DNA of 64,000 nucleotides from the NCBI GenBank assembly GCA_037043235.1, contig JAWRVZ010000049.1, positions 2,481,501 through 2,545,500 of the forward strand, read 5' to 3'. Under the pieces are notes generated by a model. The model had not been told where the DNA came from and made no database searches. It saw only the letters and a program-made list of their open reading frames with translations. Shown piece by piece: positions 12,091-21,600 of the stretch; position 1 is the stretch's first letter, and every line of letters starts with the position of its first letter. Source of the DNA: Rhodeus uyekii. Lineage: Eukaryota > Chordata > Actinopteri > Cypriniformes > Acheilognathidae. The position numbers were made by a program, and so were the translations under genes.

Positions 12091-13294
12091 GTTTCTGTTT
12101 TTTGAATCCTTTTTGTTCAGGAATTGAAAGTCAGATATTCTTTCAGGGATGTTTAGTGGATTTAGTGGTTTATTTGAGGCCATAGAGTTAAGAATACACA
12201 CACAAATAGGTTTCACACCACTATATACAACCCTAGATGTCTCTAGAGAAATCTAGCTTTCATGAATGGCAGGGAGAAATCCAGGCTGAATTCCACAGCC
12301 ATCACTCACTTTGCTGTCTGATTCACCTTCTACAGCTCTGAACTCTATTCTTATCCTCAAAAAGTAGAAACGGTTGGTTATGAAGAAAAAAAAAAAATAA
12401 GAAACGGTTGGTTATGAAGGAGAGGAGGTGAGGTAAATGAACTGATAATCACATGCAGGTCAAGATGAGCGACTGAGAGAGGAGCACAGAAAACAACAAA
12501 AAACCATGTACAAATACAAAAACACACAAAACAAGAGAGAAGAGCACATGATCCAACCAATGCCATGTGCTCAAACACACGAAATGTAGACAAGAGAGCC
12601 CAGAGCACAACCTCGAAGAGCAGTAACAGTGAGCAGATCCTGACAGAGTAAACAGACAATCTGCTGCCAAAATATCAGATGTTACCCTATGAAACCATAA
12701 ACTTCTGAGGCCTCTAAATTACCCACATGACCAAAACAAAAGCTGTTGCACACATACAGGACATGTGAATGTCTCTTAGTTATTTCACATGTGTCATTTG
12801 GTTATTTCACAAGGTTTGACACGCATATTCTTATCTTGTATTATCCACTACAGTTTTGCAACTACTAAAGTACAGTTTTGTTTAGTTTATCAAAATAATT
12901 TTTTTATGAAAACAACAGAGATTTGTATTATTTATTTTTTTTATAAAGCTGTACAGGGATATTAAGAGTATAAGACACACAAGTCTCGTGTCAAACACCT
13001 GATCAGTTCCAGATCCAGTAAAACTGGTTTCAATCAATATCCTCTAAACATTACAGTCAGCATTTAAAACATGAACTCACAATGTTTGCATCCTTCTGTG
13101 TCTCCTGTAGACCCCTGATCCCAGTGAAGACACTTATGCAGGTCTTGACCTCAAGTCCATGACCTCTGACCTGTACGACACACTCTCAGTAAGTGAGACG
13201 GTAAAGTCAGATACTCATCACAGATGATCACATGACCGATCTCTCGCTCTCTTTCACACAGACCGTTCATCCCAGAGTTCCTGAAGACTCTTGA
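3278..13294 (+). CDS. Gene A: CD22-like (Siglec-related) inhibitory Ig receptor
   Basis: Exons, all with GT/AG borders: 3278-3338 signal peptide; 7546-7893 V-set; 7992-8240 C2; 10401-10658 C2; 10755-10854 transmembrane; 11019-11064 basic stub; then either 11362-11682 (ITIM exon with its own stop, perhaps joined to 11769-11826) or 13111-13188 plus 13262-13294. Phases agree: 1 through the Ig exons, 2 after the membrane exon, 0 after the stub. The product should be a type I surface receptor of leukocytes, known in this family to bind glycans and recruit SH2 phosphatases through tyrosine motifs. The V domain shows the Siglec cysteine pattern and a YYFRF arginine. The reading frame is open throughout. 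Introns 1 and 3 carry a DIRS element and LTR debris. Ligand and cell type cannot be read from sequence; a non-sialic-acid ligand is possible. Confidence 0.85.
3689..4884 (+). pseudogene. DIRS gag-like ORF, frameshifted
   Basis: The N-terminal part (3689 to about 3935) has a Cys-rich block, MCVVCLGVEHA then CKDC, typical of DIRS ORF1. The rest is open in another frame (about 3946-4884) with AELRRTVDLSLRATRETAY-type helical text and a basic C-terminus. One frameshift near 3935 separates them. Confidence 0.7.
4902..6401 (+). pseudogene. DIRS reverse transcriptase/RNase H, inactive
   Basis: Palm motifs are clear: YFIVPKKDGGLRPILDLRLL, VPVDLKDAYFHV, LPFGLAVSPRTFTK and LNYINDWLIL. The catalytic box reads YIND (5643-5654) where the family has Y(L/V)DD, so the first aspartate is lost. 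A TAA at 5385-5387 splits the frame. The RNase H part (STDASLSG, HINMLELLAV) continues in a different frame from about 6070. It cannot encode a working enzyme. Confidence 0.8.
6536..7545 (+). other. Rest of gene A intron 1
   Basis: AT-rich intron DNA with no gene. Text near 7330-7400 ('tttcccaccagtgt') matches gene B intron 1, so this is the original intron outside the DIRS insertion. Confidence 0.6.
7546..7893 (+). CDS. Gene A V-set Ig domain exon
   Basis: Reads HGVSGADWGVNYNPSHICA onward. Three cysteines sit in ICA, MNC and QNC; the usual F-strand cysteine is absent and the position reads MYYFRF. This is the Siglec arrangement: a B-to-E strand disulfide, a spare cysteine for domain 2 and an F-strand arginine. 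N-glycosylation sequons NSS, NCT and NDS are present. Confidence 0.85.
7992..8240 (+). CDS. Gene A first C2 Ig domain exon
   Basis: Starts DLQVDSPERVTEGDSVRLTC and ends YSCAVHG through LNVM. Besides the canonical LTC and YSC cysteines there is a third in KSSC, the expected partner for the spare V-domain cysteine. It appears identical over its length to the gene D copy. The antisense strand is also open for 71 codons, a shadow only. Confidence 0.85.
8425..8764 (+). mobile_element. Probable solo LTR in gene A intron 3
   Basis: The block has a TATA-like 'ccctataaatcc', an AATAAA at about 8719 and a terminal CATGACA, the end used by the Gypsy LTRs in this window. No internal coding region follows. 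The left edge is uncertain. Confidence 0.45.
9640..10250 (+). mobile_element. Degraded BEL/Pao-like retroelement remnant
   Basis: Broken reading frames (about 9720-9911, 9921-10106, then 10120-10210). The stretch LLGRDAIRTQKIREQVNGP resembles the protease-reverse transcriptase linker of fish BEL/Pao polyproteins. Stops and frame changes show it is dead. The assignment rests on one motif. Confidence 0.35.
10401..10658 (+). CDS. Gene A second C2 Ig domain exon
   Basis: Starts PPKSVSVSIRPSGEIVEGD, with LNC, FSWF and EYKC marking the B, C and F strands. Entry and exit are phase 1. It is the partner of gene B exon 25794-26051; genes C and D have no exon of this type. Confidence 0.85.
10755..10854 (+). 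CDS. Gene A transmembrane exon
   Basis: Encodes HHDAGRNVIVITAVCVGLF followed by an isoleucine-rich stretch, FIIIILIISFI, and exits in phase 2 at gtgaga. Here the ATC run is interrupted by TTC and CTC; compare the pure runs in genes B and D. Confidence 0.85.
11019..11064 (+). CDS. Gene A juxtamembrane basic exon
   Basis: A 46-nt exon reading KKRRIVKAEYVTMKE. The KKRR stop-transfer signal follows the membrane span. It ends in phase 0 before gtgaat, so both the exon at 11362 and the one at 13111 can join in frame. Confidence 0.8.
11362..11682 (+). CDS. Gene A proximal ITIM exon
   Basis: Opens NDLYSDPSQRVSVPDEPLPE and holds three motifs of the form (S/I)xYxx(V/I): SQYANV, IQYATV and SQYDNI. Such ITIMs are phosphorylated and bind SHP-1/SHP-2 in this family. 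The frame ends in a degenerate TTAACCAGTA-rich run and a stop at 11680-11682. A splice to 11769 is possible but no good donor of the needed phase 2 was found. Confidence 0.75.
   Translation, partial: NDLYSDPSQRVSVPDEPLPEPDSVKDSQYANVKFNRFRGTTPESRDTEEIQYATVQHHRKKERKRAEENESQYDNIKLLHPNFSSLTSTHLTNISSITSTIVFSTN
11769..11826 (+). CDS. Gene A short exon with a VIYSSV ITIM
   Basis: After a TTTTTAG acceptor the frame reads RSAVETVEDSSVIYSSVK and stops; VIYSSV fits the ITIM pattern. A 58-nt match is at 33729-33786 in gene C and a shorter one at 52785-52819 in gene D. Its splice partner in gene A is unclear, and it could be 3' UTR if the stop at 11682 is used. Confidence 0.5.
11908..11913 (+). terminator. 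Polyadenylation signal after the proximal tail of gene A
   Basis: AATAAA lies 82 bases past the VIYSSVK stop, in a fitting position to end the short-tail transcript. Confidence 0.5.
11957..12800. repeat. LTR fragment, (TG)n microsatellite and repeat copy in gene A intron
   Basis: 11957-12020 begins TGTCAGGGTTCTGTCA like the LTR at 28198. A TG run spans about 12046-12088. 12364-12418 holds two copies of 'gaaacggttggttatgaag'. 12630-12790 is the diverged partner of 1965-2140. No gene is seen. Confidence 0.55.
13111..13294 (+). CDS. Gene A distal tyrosine-motif tail (two exons)
   Basis: Exon 13111-13188 reads TPDPSEDTYAGLDLKSMTSD then LYDTLS; exon 13262-13294 adds TVHPRVPEDS and a stop. TYAGL and LYDTL are ITIM/ITSM-like and match the usual C-terminal tail of fish CD22-like proteins. 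Donor gtaagt and acceptor cacag are good and phases are 0. The same pair of exons closes gene B. Confidence 0.75.
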
Positions 13295-13299
13295 TCCTC

Positions 13300-14530
13300 A
13301 GAGCTTTCCTCCACATGAGAATCCATCAGTAAGTGTCAGAATTGATTGATTTATGTATCTTCGAAATGTTTTACAATGTTGTTGAAGAACTTCAGTAAGT
13401 GTTTCTTCATCTTATTGTTTGTTCAGATCAACAGGAAGAGGCTGTGATAAGAGGCGGAGCACAAATGAACCAATCCTGAGCTCTGTGGGCGGAGCCACAC
13501 ATGATTGACAGGCATCATCATTGACAAAGACTAAGATTTGTTTACTTATGTATAGCTTAAGAAACAGTTAAAAGCTGTTGAATCGTCATTGTGTAAATTA
13601 ATGATATTACAATGACGTCAGCAGATCAAAACATCTAAAGTGATGTTCAGTCGAGGCAAAAAAGCAATGCTTTCAAATTGTACAATATTTCCCTTTTTAA
13701 ATCATAGTCAATCATTTTAACTAGATACACTGAATAAAATCATAATTGTGTGCATTTACAGTGCATTATTTTGTTGTTCTCAAAATACTCAATAATATCA
13801 TCTTCAGTTATTTTGTCTTGTATGTTATTCTAACTTTCTCTTTAAATAAATGTATGATGGTCTCATATGTGCTTCTTCAAATCCTCAAACTACCACCAGA
13901 GGTCATCAGAGGTCAACGTCTCCTGCAACTGACATCAACCTTGTCAATAATCCAGAATCTGGATCTGCAATGAGTAGCCTCTCATCAACAATGAACTGCT
14001 GTGTTTATTACTTTCAGGTTAAGTGTTCAGTAAAGTAAACTTGTTTTCCTCACATGCATGTGCAACAGTTAATGTTTGGGAGACTTTAAAAGGACTGTGT
14101 TTGAGTTCTGTTGCTGGATCTACTGTTGTGTGGGAATCACACGAGTGTCGGTCCGAACACAGGAACCAATTTAACCAAATATCACACTGTTATGATGTTA
14201 TTTTTCTTTATGCTCCTCTGATCCTCATGAAAGTGTTGACCTGTTTGACCTAGTTTTTCTTTTCATACAGCAGCATTTCTGATCTAAACCAGATCTGATC
14301 AGCATTTCATTGATTCTAAAATGAGTCTTAGTGCTTTGGTTTGCATGATATCTAATTTCATTATATAGTTGAAGATGTTGATTCATACAATACATCCATA
14401 ATCTAGGGCTGATTGCATTAGACCAACATATATTCCCTTTAATGATTATGTGCCTGAATGTTTGAAAGTATCCCAGTAATTCAAGCGCAAACAGTGATAT
14501 TTTTTTTTCTTCATTTTTTTTTTCATTTAG
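13300..14530. other. Intergenic DNA after gene A
   Basis: The 3' flank continues with an AATAAA near 13843, then AT-rich DNA. Nothing recognisable was found on either strand. Confidence 0.5.
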
Positions 14531-14545
14531 GTCGATCATTTATGC

Positions 14546-15800
14546 CACGGGTGGCCAACCCGCGGCTCTTTGACTGCTCTTTTGCGGCTCTTCAGTCTCC
14601 ACAGCAGAGGTCCCCAAACTACGGCCCACAGGCCAGATGCGACCTGTTTGTCTACGGAAAAAAATACATAAATGTACGTGTGTCCTGCCAAGATCAGCCG
14701 CCGCTTACGTGAACGTTATGTTTTTTTCCGAAAAACAAAAAATAGAGGCGCGCAGAAGCGCGTTCCCTTTCTAGAGTGGGAATGAAATGTTGCAATGAAA
14801 TGCATTTGGGAACTCCTCCCCTTCACGTCATTTCTGAAACCTTATAGGATAAAGCCAGTTGAAAACTGGCCAATCGTAGCGCGATGCAGATCTGGCAGAC
14901 AGAATAGCATAACCGCGTCAGAATATTGCGTCAGAATAATTGACGTTCAATTCAATTGCGTCAGAATATTTCCTTCACACTTCTCTAAACGGAATATGGA
15001 AAAATAACCGAGGTTACGATAGCAACCGAGACGTTTTCCAACCGATCACTGCATTACAAAACCTTATCCGCTGCTTACTTTTTCTACTTTCACCGTCAAT
15101 GAGATGATATATCGTTTTTTCCCGTATATATAATCCGCAGACACATTTGTTCTGCACCCTCATATAGCTTGCGGTGTGATATGTAAAATATATAAAAAGG
15201 TTATGTGTAAACACATACAATGTGTGATATAGCGCAGACTTAGTGTTTTTTTTCCCCCGTTTTTGCCTAAGGAAAACATTCCTAATGTCAAAACTTTTGC
15301 ATCAATGTACCTTTCAATCTTTTGAACAACATACATGTGTGAACAAACATTTTCAAGAATAAAATGCGTGAAGAAAAATTTGAGAACAAACTTGTCCGAT
15401 GATAATCTCAGGTCACTGTTGATGTTAGGGACATCAAGTCTAAAGCCAGAAATGTCTGCTATTTTGGCATCCAGGAAACAATTTCAACATTCCCACTAAT
15501 ACAGGTGTCCATGTGTAGTGTATCAATGTGTTATTAAGTAAAACTGAATAAAATAATATTAAATAATTAAAAATAACATCCATGTTTTGATTCTTTTTTA
15601 TTTGGACCTTGAATGTGTAGTCGGCCCCCGAACTGCTGTTTCACAGTTAATTCTGACCAACCGGGAAAAAGCATTGGGCTGATTAACCCCTTCAACAATC
15701 GCGAACAGGTCTCTCTCCCCCCAACAATCTTTTATGCGGCTCTCCGCAGTCATGAGCTTTATTTTGTGGCTCATCATGCTGAACAGGTTGGCCACCCCTG
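14546..15800 (+). mobile_element. hAT-type DNA transposon, non-autonomous, with transposase remnant
   Basis: The ends are CACGGGTGGCCAAC and its inverted partner GTTGGCCACCCCTG. They are flanked by an exact 8-bp duplication ATTTATGC (14538-14545 and 15801-15808), the hAT signature. About 15330-15490 keeps an hAT C-terminal dimerisation-like stretch (CEQTFSRIKCVKKNLRTNL). A second hAT-type start, 'cagaggtccccaaactacgg', is nested at 14602. Confidence 0.8.
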
Positions 15801-15863
15801 ATTTATGCAGTGCAAGCTTTGCTATTTGTTCTTGGCATGATGTTCATTGGTAATCATTTTCCA

Positions 15864-16188
15864 ACTCCGCCCACTTCTGATCTGGGACAGTTACTCCACC
15901 CACTTCTTATCTGAGACTGTTACACCGCCCACTTCTGATCTGGGAAAGTTACTCTGCCCACTTCTGACCTCTGACTGTAACTCTGCCCACTTCTGATCTG
16001 AGATTGTTACTCCACCCACTTCTGATCTGAAACTGTTTCTCCGCTCACTTCTGACCTCAGACTTTTACTCCGCCCACTTCTGACCTAAGAAAGTTACACC
16101 TCCCACTTCTTACCTCAGGCTATTACTCTGTCCTCTTTTGATCTGCGACTACTACTCCGTCCACTTCCAATATGAGACTGCTACTCTG
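15864..16188. repeat. Degenerate 30-bp minisatellite upstream of gene B
   Basis: About 11 imperfect units of the type 'ctccgcccacttctgatctg' plus 10 bases. This is the inverted form of the 29-bp unit found upstream of genes C and D. Since B is on the opposite strand to C and D, the repeat has the same orientation relative to all three genes. Confidence 0.75.
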
Positions 16189-16905
16189 GGGTTGTGTTGC
16201 TATTTTCTCTCCAGAGCATCTGTTGTCACTTTCATTTGCACCAAAGTGGGAGAAAATGATTCACAATCACTCATGCTTTGGACAGATTGATATCCCTCAA
16301 GTAACTTTGCTTGCTGTTGTACTGTCATGTTAAGTGTACCTTTAATTCCGTTTGTATATAGCAGATGTGGCCTTTAAGCATGAACAATATCCAGATCTTT
16401 TTTTTGTTTTGTTTTTGTTCTCACAGTCTATCTGCATGCATGTTACAAAATGCAGTCCCTGTGGTTGCATGCAAAACTCAAAAAAGGGAAAATTAATTTG
16501 ATTTGCAAATTAGTTGAGAGTCCCTCAGTTGAGAGACACCAAATTGTATTCAAACTCTTATTTTGTGTTCCATTGCACAACATCAGAGAAGCTATGAGAC
16601 TCTGTGCAGACACATCCCAGAGTTTCATCAGGTTATCGTGCATGTTTGTTGGTTCTTGTGTTTTTATCAAGTATAATTAAACTGTAAATTATAAAAAAAA
16701 TAAAAAAAATAAGTTAAACCACCTGCACATCTTAATTTCAGATATTTTGATGGTTTAGTGAGTTTGATAAATCAGTATAAGGACTTTCTCACTGAACACT
16801 CAACCTTTATTTTCTATGTTCCTAAACATCAAGTAAAGTTCTATTACTGTGTTAAGCAATGTTTCACATTTTGAAAGATGGTTATCATGATATTTGTATG
16901 TGTAT

Positions 16906-17045
16906 TCATTTGGCAGATGCTTTTATCCAAAGTGACTTACATTGCATTCAAGAAACACATTGACATTCTTATCAGTTCTTGATTGAGTCAAACCCATGAC
17001 CTTGACGTTGAAAATGCCATGCTCTACTGTTTTAGCTATAGGAAT
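16906..17045 (-). mobile_element. tRNA-derived SINE with L2-type tail, diverged
   Basis: In the - direction it has box A-like and box B-like text (inverse of 'tcaaacccatgacc') and ends in the tail 'ttggataaaagcatctgcc'. The surrounding 16540-16920 is repeated at 47835-48190 with a related SINE end, so both were copied together. Confidence 0.55.
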
Positions 17046-17247
17046 AGCAATGTAAAACAGTGGGATGCTACAATATTTTAGCTAGAGATGCACCGATTGC
17101 AAATTTCTTGGCAGATATCAATGTGACCTGACCGTGTACCTGTCTGTTTTTCTTGGAGATTTTCACACCACCCAATAGAACAGAAAGCTTGTGGTTTTCC
17201 TCTGTTTGGAAAGCTAGGGTTTGAGAAGCCAGGGTTTTCTCCAAGTA

Positions 17248-18090
17248 CAGTAATACCTCGAGATACGAGTGTCCGGACATACGAGCATTCCAAAATACAA
17301 GCAAGCCTTTGGGCAGATTTTTGCTTCTAGACATGAGGACATTTTAAAGATATGAGCATGCGTACTGATGCCAATGCCGACACACGATCACTTCACGTGT
17401 TCGCTGACTTCTGTATGTCTCCCGCGAGTAGCTGATTTTCTCTCAATTTTGAGCATTGTTCTTCACAATAGCGATGAGTTCTAAGAAAGTTAGTGGTAAG
17501 GATGGCAGTGAGAAGAAGAAACGCATGATGACCGTAGAAATGAAGCATGAAATTGTGGATAAATATGAGCTGGTGCCGCGTGAGTGATCGAGCAGCAGGA
17601 GCATCAGGAGGAACTGTGGACTGAGTTGATCGAGCTGCAGATGATGAACATACGCAGGTGTTGCAAGAGCTCAGCAGTAGCAAGGAGGAGGAACCGGAGG
17701 AAAACATTGCTACAAGTGAAATTAAGGAAGTGATGGCTATCTAGTAGAAGATTTCTGATTTCATTGAAAAGAATCACCCTGATAAATTGTCTACTGGTCG
17801 TGCTTCGGCGCTTTTTGACGACACATGACCTACTTATTTTGAATGGGAGACAGAAACAAATCTCCCGTGATAGGCATTCCGTTAAAAGGTCTGGCCAAGT
17901 GAAAGTGAAGGTAGTCAAGCGAAAAAAAGGTAAGAAAAGTGAAGTAAACAAATTGAAAAAAGCAAAACAATAATATAAAATAGAAAAGTAAAAAAAAAAT
18001 TGTAAGCTAAGTTCATGAGTTATGTTAATTTAAATTTACGGAAGTTACGTAGTGTTCATGTAAGATACGATGCAGGATCAAGTGTCTGCG
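17248..18090 (+). mobile_element. Degenerate Tigger/pogo transposon
   Basis: Starts with CAGTAATACCTCGAGATACG after TA. An ATG at 17474 opens MSSKKVSGKDGSEKKKR followed by EMKHEIVDKYE, the N-terminal DNA-binding part of a Tigger transposase, and stops at about 17586. A further piece near 17755-17830 (IEKNHPDKLSTGRASALF) is also transposase-like. The right end is unclear. Confidence 0.65.
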
Positions 18091-18369
18091 TAGCAAACCC
18101 TTCTTCCCTTCTCCACACCTGCTGCTACTCTCTGCAAAAACTTATAATTAAAACCTTTTTTTTTTTTTTATCACAAGTGTGAAACCATCAATGAGAATGA
18201 TGAGACTCAGACATGAAATTATCCGGCATAAATTAAATGATTCAAAGTCACCAGCAAATAACAGAAAGTCAAAATTAGTTAAAAAAAAAAAGTTTAAATA
18301 AATAAGTTCTCCATTTTAGTAAGTAAATCCTTACATGACACTGAATGATGTCCAGTAGCCTTACAAACA

Positions 18370-18499
18370 AAAGAGGAAAAATTGTTTCCTCTTCCTGAAA
18401 TGAAAACAGGTATTTCCAGCACTGGTCATTAATAGACAGTGTAAACCACACAGTCCATCAGTCAGTCATTTGGTTGCTGTTGATCTGATGAGAAACACG
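18370..18499 (+). promoter_or_regulatory. Promoter-proximal region and non-coding first exon of gene B
   Basis: Near-copy of the gene A 5' region: AGAGGAA, 'tttcctcttcctg', then an exon ending 'tgatgagaaacacg' at 18499 before gtaaga. Confidence 0.5.
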
Positions 18500-18659
18500 G
18501 TAAGACAAACACACTCTTACTTCAATGAAAACTGATGATTATTGCTCATATAACACACGTGTCTTTACATGAGGATGTTAAGAATAGAGTGATATACATA
18601 TACTTGAGTACAAGTTGTGATTATGAGTGATGATTATTGCTGTATTATAGATATATTTA

Positions 18660-21600
18660 ATGCTGATGTGGGTCAGAATGGCTCCTCGTCTTCCTCTGAT
18701 CTTTCTGCTCATGATTCACGGTGAGTTTCTGTCACATTCACGTTTTTTATTGAATTTTATTGAACATTAAAGACGCTATAATGAGAGATTAATAATCAGT
18801 TTTCTGTGCTGATGATGATGTTTTTTTTTTCCATTTTGAAACGGGAAGTTCAGCTGCACTTAAAAAAATCATGCAAACCAGCACCCATAAATTAAAGGGA
18901 AATAGGAACATTATGTTGAATTCAAAGTTCTAGAAACTAATAGCTAATAACTGTGGAGAAAACCTGATCAATTACTTTAGATTCACTCTTGATTCAGTGA
19001 AACTGCTATAGTTGTGCTTTACTGAATGTTGAAGTGTTTTTGACTGAAGAATTGTGTAATGGAGGAAGTGGAGGAAATGAGTGAAAGTTTATTTATAAAG
19101 TTTATTAAAGAACTCAAACCAATCAATTCATCTTTGTTCTGTTAATCAAGGGATACTATACAAATTATTCAGGATTATTCTGGATTACTACAATTAGAAC
19201 ACTGAGTAAAACTAACTAACCTGTGTTAGTATGAACAACTGTTGGATTTTAAAGTCTTTGTAGATCAGATCGTGAATATTTTTGATGAACATTAAAAAAA
19301 GCTGTTTATTTTGTGATAGACCATAATGTTGTTTGTTGCTGATTGTGTTGCTGATCTGTTTCTGTACATTTCAGTTTTTTTTCTGCAACATACTCCTTCA
19401 AAATAGATACATTTCATTTATAATATTCAACTCTTTCCCCACCAGTGTGTCCTGCATTCTTTACCCCTCTCTTTCTTTCTGTACATGTTGCTTTATAATT
19501 GTGAAAACATGGAAAGAGTCAATGTTGGGGAAAGAGTTAAAAAGATTAGCTTGTGTTTTTCTGTCATGACACCATTTTCACACCATTTTATCTGTTTACA
19601 CTGATAAAACAATATTTCTATCAAGATGAATTCTGTGTTTCAGGGGTTTCTGGTGCTGGTTGGGATGTGAGTTACAATCCTTCATACATCTGTGCACTAA
19701 AGAACTCATCAGTGATCATGAACTGCAATTATACATTCCCTGCTGGATATCAGATCAAGAGTGTGTTCTGGACCAACAAGAAAGATAAAACTAAGACAGA
19801 AGAGTTTCCAGATCTGTCTAAAGACCCTGAATACAGTCAGAGGCTTCAGTATCTGGGAGATAAACAGCAGAACTGCACCATCAGACTGAATCATGTGACA
19901 CTGAACGATTCACACATGTACTATTTCAGATTCATCACTAATATAACTGATGGAAAATGGATTGGTAAATCCGGAGTTGCTCTTAATGTCACAGGTGAGT
20001 TTGATTAGGTTTCTCTCTTCTTCTGTGCATTATGTTGAATAATAATCAGTGTATGACAGCAGCACTAGATATCATGTGTGTGTTGTGTTCAGATCTTCAG
20101 GTGGATTCTCCTGAGAGAGTGACAGAGGGAGATTCAGTGTGTCTGACATGTAAAAGCAGCTGCACTCTGACTGACAGAGCAACATTCATCTGGTACAGAA
20201 ACTCACAGCCATTAACTGAGAGAAGAGACGGAAACAATGAACTGGTGCTGCAGTCAGTCAGAAGAGAGGATGCAGGCAGATATAGCTGTGCTGTACACGG
20301 ACACACACACACATCTCCTGCTGTGCATCTCAATGTCATGTGTGAGTATATGGATTAAAACAGAATAGATTGACTTTATTTAAAGTCTTTGGAAAACTAA
20401 CAGAGTTTAAGATTACATAACACCAATAAATGGGGTTTCACTAAAATCTGGGAGAAAAAAAAAGTTTATCTCAGTGTCATGTGCAAACATGAATTTAAGA
20501 ATTTATATATAAAAAAATAGATTCAGATCATGTGTCTCTTCATTCACAATGTAAGCCGTCCCAGCTAACTGAGAATTTGATCTGGTCTTTAATAATGTTA
20601 ATAGTAAGGGACAATATAAGCAATCACCAGGGTTCAGATGTATGACAACCATCTGAGTTGTTATGCCATTTTTTTGTCAACCGGACTAGTTCTCCTAATG
20701 TGCACAGTTCTGTGAAGTTCCTACTTTGTGCAAACGATACACAGACATGATACAAAATTGTTCAGAATGAAAAGATCTATCAAATGATATTAATATTGTG
20801 TGGATGTTTTTAACACCACATCTGATCTGGTATGTCAGTTTATGTCAGTCTGTCAATCTGACTCGTTCACATTAACATAGTTTTGTGTAGTTTCTACTTT
20901 GTGAAAACAATGTATAGACATATTGCAAAGCTGATTAGTATGACAAGATCTATCAAAAAATATTGATACTGTGTGAATGTGTTTAACACCACATCATCTG
21001 AACTGGCATGTCAGTTTACAGTATGTCAGTCTATGTCGATCTGACTTCATGAAGTTTCTACTTTGTGTAAATTATATATAGATATGTTACAAAGTTGATC
21101 AGTATGAGAAGATATATCAAATGATGTCAATATTGTGTGGATGTGTGAAACACAGCATGTCTTCTGATTTCTGATGTCAGTATGTCAATCTATATCAATC
21201 TGACTTGTTCTCCACATAAACAGAGTTTTATGAAATTTCTAGTTTGTGTAAACATTATTTAGACATGCTACAAATTTGTTTAGTATGAGAAGATCTATTA
21301 AATTATATTAATATTGTGTGGATGTGTTTAACACCTTATGTCATCTGATCTGTATGTCAGTTCATGTCAGTCTATGTCAATCTGACTTGTTCTCCACATA
21401 AACAGAGCTTTATGAAGCTTCCATGAAAGCTTCTTTATGAAACAATATATAGACATGTTACAAATTTGTTGAAACAACATGTGAACAAAGAGTCTTCGAA
21501 ATCAAAATGGACTAAAAAGATGTCCTAGCCTGACAGTGCCTCTTGTGGACAAAACTAGTATTCCAGTCTTTCTAATTTGTTTAATGCTAGAGAGTTTATA

